From Butyrivibrio sp. (GTDB lineage Bacteria; Bacillota; Clostridia; Lachnospirales; Lachnospiraceae): a DNA stretch of 53,846 nucleotides. The notes beneath the pieces were generated by a model. It was not told the DNA's origin and searched no databases. It saw only the letters and a list, made by a program, of their open reading frames with translations. Made by a program: the position numbers and the translations under genes. Below, piece by piece: positions 24,308 through 31,700 of this stretch (positions within the stretch are counted from its first letter, which is position 1; the number at the start of each line of letters is the position of its first letter). The stretch is from positions 1 through 53,846 of the forward strand of contig JAEEXE010000018.1 of the NCBI GenBank assembly GCA_016291375.1. Direction: 5' to 3'.

Positions 24308-25438
24308 ATGATAATAAAAAATGCGTCTGTATTTACAGAAGAAGGTTCTTTTGTTTCAAAAGACATCTATATAGATGGCAGCAAATTTGCGGATAACGCC
24401 GGTGGTGAAACTATAGATGCGGCCGGATGCTACGCTATTCCCGGACTTGTGGATATACATACTCACGGGTGCGACGGTGTTGACTTTAGCGACGGTGAGC
24501 TTAGTACCATTGAGAAGATATTGGACTACGAGGTAAGGCAGGGCGTCACAACTCTTACACCAACCACCATGACCATCTCTGAGGAAGATCTCACCAAGGT
24601 CATGAAAAATGCAGCTTCTTACAGGAAGAGTCAGGAAGATGGTAAGAGAGCGTATTTTCACGGTATAAATATGGAAGGCCCTTTTATCTCTCTTAAGAAG
24701 TGCGGGGCTCAGAATACCAAGTATATAAAGAAGCCTGATATAGATATGTTCAACAGACTTTTTGAAGCTTCCGAGGGCTGTATCATGTTGTGTGACATAG
24801 CTCCTGAGGAAGATACTCCGGCTATGGATTTCATAAAGGAAATATCCAAGAAGTGCAGAATATCCATTGCGCATACGGCTGCAGATTATAATACAGCCAA
24901 AAGAGCTATAGACAGCGGCGCGCGTCATATGACTCATCTCTACAATGCTATGGCGCCCCTCCATCACAGAGAGCCGGGACCAATAGCTGCAGCTGCAGAA
25001 AACAGCAGTGTGGTTGCAGAACTTATATGCGATGGAATACATGTGGCAGCTCCTATGGTGAGAGCAACATTTAAGCTTTTTGGAAGAGAAAGAGTTGCAC
25101 TTATAAGTGATTCCATGATGGCAACGGGACTTGCTGACGGTGAGTATGAACTTGGCAAGCAGCCCGTAACCGTAAGAGGAAATGAAGCAAGGCTCCACGA
25201 TAATACTATCGCAGGCTCTGTTACAAATCTTATGGGGTGCCTAAGACACGCAGTACTTAATGTGGGTATTCCAATGGAGGATGCTGTGTATTCCGCAACG
25301 ATAACTCCAGCAAAGGCGGTACGTTGTTACGATATCACTGGCTCCATAACTTCCGGAAAGTATGCCGATCTTGTCATACTTGATAAAGAAACACTGGAAG
25401 TTAAATATGTGTTTGCAAGAGGAAAAATGATACGATAA
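24308..25438 (+). CDS. nagA: N-acetylglucosamine-6-phosphate deacetylase
   Basis: 376 residues, an amidohydrolase that removes the acetyl group from GlcNAc-6-phosphate to feed NagB. Motifs: GLVDIHTHGCDGVDFSD (metal His-x-His), NMEGPFIS (metal Glu), SIAHTAADY, MTHLYNAMAPLHHREPG, and VALISDSMMATG with the catalytic Asp. Its ribosome site GGGGAG lies within the nagB stop region. A long terminator follows. No PTS or ABC transporter for GlcNAc is in the window. Confidence 0.97.
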   Translation: MIIKNASVFTEEGSFVSKDIYIDGSKFADNAGGETIDAAGCYAIPGLVDIHTHGCDGVDFSDGELSTIEKILDYEVRQGVTTLTPTTMTISEEDLTKVMKNAASYRKSQEDGKRAYFHGINMEGPFISLKKCGAQNTKYIKKPDIDMFNRLFEASEGCIMLCDIAPEEDTPAMDFIKEISKKCRISIAHTAADYNTAKRAIDSGARHMTHLYNAMAPLHHREPGPIAAAAENSSVVAELICDGIHVAAPMVRATFKLFGRERVALISDSMMATGLADGEYELGKQPVTVRGNEARLHDNTIAGSVTNLMGCLRHAVLNVGIPMEDAVYSATITPAKAVRCYDITGSITSGKYADLVILDKETLEVKYVFARGKMIR

Positions 25439-25442
25439 TAAT

Positions 25443-25503
25443 AAAGCGGATACCTGTTAAGCCCCATATAATAAAAGGGGTCAGATGGTATCCGCTTTTT
25501 ATT
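25443..25503. terminator. Bidirectional two-part terminator between nagA and tetR
   Basis: AAAGCGGATACC pairs with GGTATCCGCTTT, with an inner GCCCC/GGGGT stem. T and A tracts on both sides serve nagA on the plus strand and the TetR gene on the minus strand. Confidence 0.85.
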
Positions 25504-25513
25504 ATGATAAAGA

Positions 25514-26116
25514 TCATTGTTTAATATGTTGTCTTATTATGGAGCGAACTGTTTCCTCCAAATGAGGCTTTAGCTCATCGAGAGATACGGGATCTTCGTA
25601 CATTATGGAGCTGTATCCCGTGGAGCCCACAAGCTCAATTATGAGAAACAACATAACTTCGGGATCGTTGAATTCATATCCGGATTCATCAAGCATCTTC
25701 TTATATGCTGCCTCAAAGTCCACTTCAGTGGTAATAGACGGCGATGTCAGAGTTCTCTTAAATACCGCCCAGCTAAGGTCTTTATATATGAAGGATAATA
25801 ATCCTTTATTGGCGGCAAGCTTATCCAGGACATAATCCATGATAAAAATAAGTCTGTCCTCAAAAGCAGTGAGGTTGGCTTTCTTGAGCGCTTCATAGGC
25901 CTCCATAAAAAGGAGACTTGATTTATGTGCTATCAGTCTGTTCTTGACGTCATATTTATCCTTAAAATACAGATAGAAAGTTCCCTTGGCAACGCCTGCC
26001 TTTTCTACGATATCTGCGATAGAGGTCTTGTTGATTCCCTTAGATGTAAAGAGATCAAAGGCGTTATTGAGAAGATTTTCCATCTTGCGTTTTTTGTTCT
26101 GATCCGCTTTTCCCAT
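25514..26116 (-). CDS. TetR/AcrR-family transcriptional regulator
   Basis: 200 residues. The N-terminal helix-turn-helix is typical of TetR (LLNNAFDLFTSKGINKTSIADIVEKAGVAKGTFYLYFKDKYDV). The C-terminal ligand domain is all-helical. GAGG lies seven bases before the ATG. It is divergent from the ABC transporter pair. The intergenic region holds a 20-bp palindrome inside that pair's promoter, so repression of the ABC operon is the natural inference. The ligand is unknown; probably an exported compound. Confidence 0.92.
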   Translation of the reverse strand: MGKADQNKKRKMENLLNNAFDLFTSKGINKTSIADIVEKAGVAKGTFYLYFKDKYDVKNRLIAHKSSLLFMEAYEALKKANLTAFEDRLIFIMDYVLDKLAANKGLLSFIYKDLSWAVFKRTLTSPSITTEVDFEAAYKKMLDESGYEFNDPEVMLFLIIELVGSTGYSSIMYEDPVSLDELKPHLEETVRSIIRQHIKQ

Positions 26117-26255
26117 AAAATGCCTCGCGATTTGTACTTTGCCGGTTTAGTTTCGAAAATAAATGTTTAGATAAATATACCATATTTTCCGCGGCTCAAA
26201 AATACTACTACAAGAACAAAGCATGAAAATGTATAAAAATGCACGAAAATGAGTA

Positions 26256-26284
26256 TTGACCAAGATGTTAGCAAGTGCTAACAT
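26256..26284 (+). promoter_or_regulatory. ABC-operon promoter with embedded 20-bp palindromic operator
   Basis: TTGACC (26256-26261), a 17-bp spacer and TAACAT (26279-26284) form the promoter. A perfect palindrome, ATGTTAGCA-AG-TGCTAACAT, occupies 26265-26284 and covers the spacer and the -10. A bound TetR dimer would block RNA polymerase directly. Confidence 0.8.
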
Positions 26285-26346
26285 ATAGTTCTAAAATAAT
26301 GATATTATTTATCAATTTATCAGATGTTAGTAGAAAGAGGTTCACT

Positions 26347-27045
26347 ATGCAACTCGAATTACAGAATATCAAAAAGTCGTACGGAGAGGGAGGAAGCCGT
26401 ATAGAAGTACTTAAGGACATAAGCCTAGGTGTTGAGAAGGGCGAGTTTGTAGTACTGCTTGGTCCTTCCGGATCCGGAAAATCTACTCTTCTTAATATAA
26501 TAGGAGGAATAGATAGTGCCGATTCAGGCAAGATTGTTATCAGAGGTAAGAGTATGTCCGATATGGATGAGAAGGCTCTTACAAGCTACAGAAGAGACCA
26601 CCTTGGTTATATTTTTCAGATGTACAACCTTATCCCTAATCTTACTGTAAGGGAGAACATCGAGGTAGGAGCATACCTTTCCAAGAATCCCCTAGATATC
26701 GACGAGATTATTGAAGTTCTTGGGCTAAAAGAGCATCAGAACAAAATTCCCAGTAAACTATCCGGAGGTCAACAACAGCGCTGCGCTATAGGTAGAGCTA
26801 TTGTGAAGAATCCGGATATTCTTTTGTGCGATGAACCTACGGGAGCTCTTGACTACAATACTTCCAAGGAAATCCTTGCGCTTATCGAAGAGGTCAATCA
26901 AAAGTATGGCAACACTGTGATCATGGTTACCCACAACGACGCCATTAAGAACATGGCAGACTTTGTGGTCAAGCTAAGGGATGGTGTTATCAGAAAGAGC
27001 TATCGCAATGAAGTAAAACAAAAGGCCGCAGAGCTTGACTGGTAA
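26347..27045 (+). CDS. ABC transporter ATP-binding protein (MacB/LolD type)
   Basis: 232 residues from the ATG at 26347, after AGAGG. Walker A is GPSGSGKST, Q-loop IFQMYNL, signature LSGGQQQR, Walker B ILLCDEPTGALD, and switch MVTHNDAI. The CDEPTGALD sequence is typical of the MacB/FtsE/LolD subfamily, which works with FtsX-type permeases. The permease gene starts 12 bases later, so both form one operon. The role is likely mechanotransmission, efflux of peptide or antibiotic, or lipid transfer. Confidence 0.95.
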   Translation: MQLELQNIKKSYGEGGSRIEVLKDISLGVEKGEFVVLLGPSGSGKSTLLNIIGGIDSADSGKIVIRGKSMSDMDEKALTSYRRDHLGYIFQMYNLIPNLTVRENIEVGAYLSKNPLDIDEIIEVLGLKEHQNKIPSKLSGGQQQRCAIGRAIVKNPDILLCDEPTGALDYNTSKEILALIEEVNQKYGNTVIMVTHNDAIKNMADFVVKLRDGVIRKSYRNEVKQKAAELDW

Positions 27046-27057
27046 AGGAGACATACA

Positions 27058-29385
27058 ATGAGAAATCCTTTAAATAAAAGGCTTAAGCGTGAATTCGTAA
27101 GTGATATAGGAAAATACATTGTTATCTTTTTGCTGCTTGTTTTGTCCATAGGCTTTGTGTCCGGATTTTTGGTGGCCGGTGAGAGTATGAGCAAAGCCTA
27201 TGATGAGAGTTTTGAAAAATATGCCGTTGAAGATGGCAATTTCAGGACGGAAGAGAAACTAAGCAGTGCACAGATAGATCGAATAGAAGAAAAGAATGTA
27301 AGAATACTTGAAAATTTTTACATTGAAAAGGTATTTGATAATAATACCAAGTTAAGAATCTATGCAAACAGAACAGATGTAGACAGGGTCTGTGTTATGT
27401 CGGGAAAGCTCCCTGATAAGCAAGGAGAGATCGCCATAGACAGAATGTATGCAGACAATAACGGACTTAAGGTGGGTGACACGCTTAGCACGAAGAATGA
27501 CACCTACGAGATCACAGCCCTTGTTGCTCTTTCTGATTACAGCGCACTTTTTTACAACAACAACGACATGATGTTTGATGCGTCAGCCTTTGGAGTTGCT
27601 GTTGTGTCACAGGATCAGTTTGATGAATATGCAGAAGGAAACGTCAGATATAACTATTCATGGTTGTATGACAAAGACAAAAGACCTGCTGACGACATCG
27701 AAGAAAAAGATATGTCGGACGATCTTATGGAGTCCATATCAGCAAGAGTTGATTTGGAGAATTACGTTCCGAGATATTTGAACCAGGCAATAAACTTTAC
27801 TGGGGAAGATATAGAAAGTGACAGAGCTATGATGGAGGTTCTTTTGTATATCATGATGATCATCATAGCTTTCGTATTTGGCATCACAATTAACAACACT
27901 ATCCACAAAGAGTCGTGTGTTATAGGAACGCTCAGGGCATCCGGTTATACAATAAATGAGCTTATAAGACATTACATGGCGATGCCTCTCATTGTAACGG
28001 TAGTGGCGGCTATCATCGGCAACATTCTTGGATATACAATCTTTAAAAATGTTTGTGTAGCCATGTACTACAATAGCTACTCACTTCCTACATATGTGAC
28101 CGTATGGAGTGTTGATGCATTTGTAAAGACAACGGCGGTTCCATTTCTGATAATGCTGGTGGTTACTTATTTTATTTTAAGGAAAAAACTCAGGATAAGT
28201 CCGCTTAAACTGATACGACGAGATCTTTCCGGAGGCAGGCAGAAAGACGCTGTAAAGCTTAGCAGTAGGATAAAGTTTTTTGAACGTTTCAGGCTACGTA
28301 TTCTTATACAGAATAAAAGCAGCTACATGATCCTTTTTGTGGGGCTTCTTTTTGCAAATATGCTTCTGTTCTTTGGGATGATGTTGCCGCCTCTTATTGA
28401 GCATTTTCAGGGCGTTGTTACAAGCAGCATGCTGGCTGAGCACACATATATAATTCAGATTCCCGCAGGAGTTATGGATGAAGATGATATGTTCTCTTCA
28501 GCTTTTACTTATACTCTTTTGCAGCACAAGATCACTACCAATAATCCTGATGCAGAGAAGTTCTCGGCATTTGGCCTTAAGACTATAGGTGAGGACGGAA
28601 CAAGAGTTGAAGATGTGACACTTTACGGCATCAAGGATGACAGCCGCTATATAGATGCGGATTTTGATGACAAGACAGTACTTGTATCCTCGGCTTATGC
28701 GGATAAATACGGCATCGGTAAAGGGGATGTCATCACCTTAAAAGAACCCTATGAAGATAAGTATTACGGGTTTAAGGTCACGGGGATTTATGATTACGAT
28801 GGCGGTATCACGGTATTTATGAGCAAAAAGCATTTAGATGACATTTTGGGTACTGACGAAGATTTCTTTTCCGGGTATTTTTCACACAGCGAGATCACTG
28901 ATATAGATTCCAAGTATATAGGCACGGTGGTGGATGAGGAATCCCTTACCAGAGTCAGCAGACAGCTTATGATCTCCATGGGCAAGCTTATGTATATGGT
29001 TGATGGGTTCTCGGTTATCCTCTTTATTGTGCTGATGTATCTTTTGTCCAAGCTCATTATAGAGAGAAATGTGCAGTCCATATCTATGACCAAGATACTG
29101 GGGTACACCAAAAGAGAGATAGCACTGTTGTACATAGTCCCCACAGCTATAGTTGTTGTGGGATCACTGCTCATATCCTATCCGATCCTGTCTTATGTGA
29201 TGGTTGGGATATTCAGAGCAATGCTTAAACAGATGATGAGCGGATGGATCGTTATCTGGCTCGATCCGTCAGTCTATATAAAGATGTTCCTGCTTGGAAT
29301 TGTAACCTATGCGATAGTAGCAGTTATTGAGTATCGCAAGATTGGACTTATACCCATGAGCGAAGCACTTAAAAACGTGGAATAA
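27058..29385 (+). CDS. FtsX-type ABC permease with two FtsX domains
   Basis: 775 residues. Hydrophobic segments lie at about 18-42, three at about 265-385, one near 420-445, and three at about 645-760. This is the double-FtsX layout with two large extracytoplasmic domains. The GTLRASGYTINELIRHY and KILGYTKREIALLYI segments are the characteristic cytoplasmic coupling helices. It has no ATPase domain and depends on the upstream gene. GGAG precedes the ATG. Regulation is probably by the divergent TetR. Confidence 0.92.
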   Translation: MRNPLNKRLKREFVSDIGKYIVIFLLLVLSIGFVSGFLVAGESMSKAYDESFEKYAVEDGNFRTEEKLSSAQIDRIEEKNVRILENFYIEKVFDNNTKLRIYANRTDVDRVCVMSGKLPDKQGEIAIDRMYADNNGLKVGDTLSTKNDTYEITALVALSDYSALFYNNNDMMFDASAFGVAVVSQDQFDEYAEGNVRYNYSWLYDKDKRPADDIEEKDMSDDLMESISARVDLENYVPRYLNQAINFTGEDIESDRAMMEVLLYIMMIIIAFVFGITINNTIHKESCVIGTLRASGYTINELIRHYMAMPLIVTVVAAIIGNILGYTIFKNVCVAMYYNSYSLPTYVTVWSVDAFVKTTAVPFLIMLVVTYFILRKKLRISPLKLIRRDLSGGRQKDAVKLSSRIKFFERFRLRILIQNKSSYMILFVGLLFANMLLFFGMMLPPLIEHFQGVVTSSMLAEHTYIIQIPAGVMDEDDMFSSAFTYTLLQHKITTNNPDAEKFSAFGLKTIGEDGTRVEDVTLYGIKDDSRYIDADFDDKTVLVSSAYADKYGIGKGDVITLKEPYEDKYYGFKVTGIYDYDGGITVFMSKKHLDDILGTDEDFFSGYFSHSEITDIDSKYIGTVVDEESLTRVSRQLMISMGKLMYMVDGFSVILFIVLMYLLSKLIIERNVQSISMTKILGYTKREIALLYIVPTAIVVVGSLLISYPILSYVMVGIFRAMLKQMMSGWIVIWLDPSVYIKMFLLGIVTYAIVAVIEYRKIGLIPMSEALKNVE

Positions 29386-29442
29386 AAAATAACATAAAAC
29401 CGCATGATGAGCGCAGATGAGAAAAGTTCTCCTTGATTTTAA

Positions 29443-29518
29443 TGACTAATGGTCACAAAAATATTGACTAGCGGTCATAAAAGTGCTATACCATATTTAT
29501 AAAAATGACCAACAGTCA
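29443..29518 (+). promoter_or_regulatory. MMPL promoter with three TetR-type operators
   Basis: Three imperfect palindromes of form TGAC-YA-N2-R-GTCA lie at 29443-29455, 29465-29477 and 29506-29518. Their starts are spaced 22 and 41 bp, about two and four helical turns. The promoter TTGACT (29464-29469), 17 bp, TATACC (29487-29492, with an upstream TG) overlaps the second site. The third overlaps the leader just before the ribosome site. The sequence differs from the 26265 palindrome, so a different regulator may bind. Confidence 0.75.
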
Positions 29519-29536
29519 TAAACAGGAGGAATGATC

Positions 29537-31660
29537 ATGAACAAGCTGTCAAAAGTTATCGTAAAACTGCGATATTTCATACTTATTCTGGCTTTTGCGC
29601 TTCTTATTCCTTCCGCAATCGGCTACTTTAATACAAGAGTTAACTACGATATCCTCACTTATTTACCTAAGGATATTGAGACTATGAAGGGACAGGATAT
29701 ACTCCTTGATCAGTTCGGCACAGGCTCTTTTGTACTATATGTTGTCGAAGGCATGGAAGAAAAAGATGTTGCTGCTCTTAAATCAAAGATTGAGGATGTC
29801 GACCACGTTGAAAAGGTGCTTTGGTACGACTCGGTGATGGATTTGTCGGTACCCATGACAATGCTTCCCGGTGACATATATGATGCATTTAATTCAGGTG
29901 ATGCCACGATGATGTTTGTGATCTTTAACGAGGGAACTTCGGCGGATGCCACTATGGATGCCATAGAAGATATCCGAAAGATTTCAAATAAACAGTGCTT
30001 TATGAGTGGCATGAGTGCCATTGTTACGGACACCAAGAATCTTGCAATGGCGGAGACACCCATATATGTAGGTATAGCAGTTCTTTTGGCGGTTCTGGTG
30101 TTGTCACTTACCATGGATTCATACCTGATTCCGCTGTTCTTCCTTACGAGTATAGGAATGGCGATTGCCTACAACATGGGAACCAATATTTTTAAGGGAG
30201 AGATATCTTTTATAACCCAGTCTCTGAGCGCGGTATTGCAGCTTGGAGTAACCCTTGATTATTCAATCTTCCTTTGGCACAGCTACGAGGAAGAACTTGA
30301 GAAGACGGATGACAAGAAAGAAGCTATGGCAAATGCCATAAGCGCTACTTTCCAATCAGTTATGGGTAGTTCCATTACAACGGTTGCAGGCTTCGTTGCT
30401 CTTTGCTTTATGAGTTTTACTTTGGGACTGGACCTTGGAATCGTTATGGCTAAGGGAGTTGTGTTTGGTGTAATCGGATGCGTTACCATACTTCCTTCCA
30501 TGATACTTGTATTTGATAAGGTTATAGAAAAGACAAGACATAAGCCGCTGATGCCTGAGTTTACTAAGCTTCCCAAAGCAATAGCTAAGTTATATCCGGT
30601 GTTATTTATTCTCTTCCTTGCTCTTTTGGGACCTGCGATCTACGGCAATGAACACACTAATGTTTACTACGACCTGACTCAAACACTTCCTGAAAAGCTT
30701 GACAGTGTGAGAGGAGCCAATGAGGTTGATGCAAGATTTGATATGAACTCCGCCTACATGCTTTTGATAGACAAAGATCTTGATGTGGCATCTACAGAGC
30801 AGATGATAAAAGAGCTTAAGAATACGGATGGTATTCTGACGGTGCTTGGAGCCGATTCAGTGATAGGACCTTCAATCCCACGCGAGTTTATTCCGGAGGA
30901 TCTTTTATCGGATTTTGAAAGTGACGACTGGAAGATGCTTCTTTTGACAACAGACTATAAGATCGCTTCCGATGAGATAAACGCCCAGATAGAACAGGTT
31001 GATAAGATAGTTAAAAGCTATGATCCGGGAGCTATGGTTGTAGGCGAGGCGCCATGTACCAAAGATCTTATTAAGATAACGGCGCATGACTTTAAGGTGG
31101 TTAATGCCGTGTCCATAGGACTTGTTTTTCTCATAATAGCATTTGTGCTTAAGTCCGTATCGCTTCCTTTCATCCTGGTTGCGGTCATTGAGTTTGCCAT
31201 CTTTGTAAACATGGGACTTCCCTATTACACAAATACCACGATACCGTTTATCTCGTCGGTTGTAATAGGAACGATCCAGCTTGGCGCAACTGTTGACTAC
31301 GCAATTCTTATGACTACAAGATATCTTTCCGAGAGAAAGAACGGTCACGACAAGAAAGAGGCGACGCTTATTTCTCTTTCAACAGGCATGAAATCGGTAA
31401 TTGTAAGTGCCCTTAGCTTTTTTGCCGCAACCTTCGGCGTAGGACTTATATCAAGTATAGATATGATCGGTTCCCTCTGTAACCTCATGGCCAGAGGTGC
31501 CATCATCAGTATGTTTACGGTTTTGCTGATACTTCCTGCCATGTACATGATTTTTGACAGGCTAATCATAAAGACGACCTTCGGCATGAAGAATGTGGAT
31601 GTTGCAGAAGGACGTATACATGAATTTATTCATCATCACAGACATAAGATAGCAGGATGA
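29537..31660 (+). CDS. MMPL/RND-superfamily transporter
   Basis: 707 residues from the ATG at 29537. An ATG at 29531 touches the GGAGGA ribosome site and is excluded. Twelve hydrophobic segments fall in two sets of six, each with a soluble domain after the first segment. LQLGVTLDYSIFLWHSY and IQLGATVDYAILMTTRY carry the membrane Asp residues that conduct protons in this family. It is a proton-driven exporter, likely of lipid or hydrophobic compounds. The heptad-repeat lipoprotein gene starts 40 bases downstream and is probably its partner. Confidence 0.93.
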   Translation: MNKLSKVIVKLRYFILILAFALLIPSAIGYFNTRVNYDILTYLPKDIETMKGQDILLDQFGTGSFVLYVVEGMEEKDVAALKSKIEDVDHVEKVLWYDSVMDLSVPMTMLPGDIYDAFNSGDATMMFVIFNEGTSADATMDAIEDIRKISNKQCFMSGMSAIVTDTKNLAMAETPIYVGIAVLLAVLVLSLTMDSYLIPLFFLTSIGMAIAYNMGTNIFKGEISFITQSLSAVLQLGVTLDYSIFLWHSYEEELEKTDDKKEAMANAISATFQSVMGSSITTVAGFVALCFMSFTLGLDLGIVMAKGVVFGVIGCVTILPSMILVFDKVIEKTRHKPLMPEFTKLPKAIAKLYPVLFILFLALLGPAIYGNEHTNVYYDLTQTLPEKLDSVRGANEVDARFDMNSAYMLLIDKDLDVASTEQMIKELKNTDGILTVLGADSVIGPSIPREFIPEDLLSDFESDDWKMLLLTTDYKIASDEINAQIEQVDKIVKSYDPGAMVVGEAPCTKDLIKITAHDFKVVNAVSIGLVFLIIAFVLKSVSLPFILVAVIEFAIFVNMGLPYYTNTTIPFISSVVIGTIQLGATVDYAILMTTRYLSERKNGHDKKEATLISLSTGMKSVIVSALSFFAATFGVGLISSIDMIGSLCNLMARGAIISMFTVLLILPAMYMIFDRLIIKTTFGMKNVDVAEGRIHEFIHHHRHKIAG

Positions 31661-31700
31661 ACTGTGTAAGAGAGTATTTCCTGCGAAAAGGAGTAAGATT

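Noticed and set aside
29531..29536. ATG at 29531 as start of the MMPL gene
   Set aside because: It directly abuts the GGAGGA ribosome site with no spacer; the ATG at 29537 has correct spacing.
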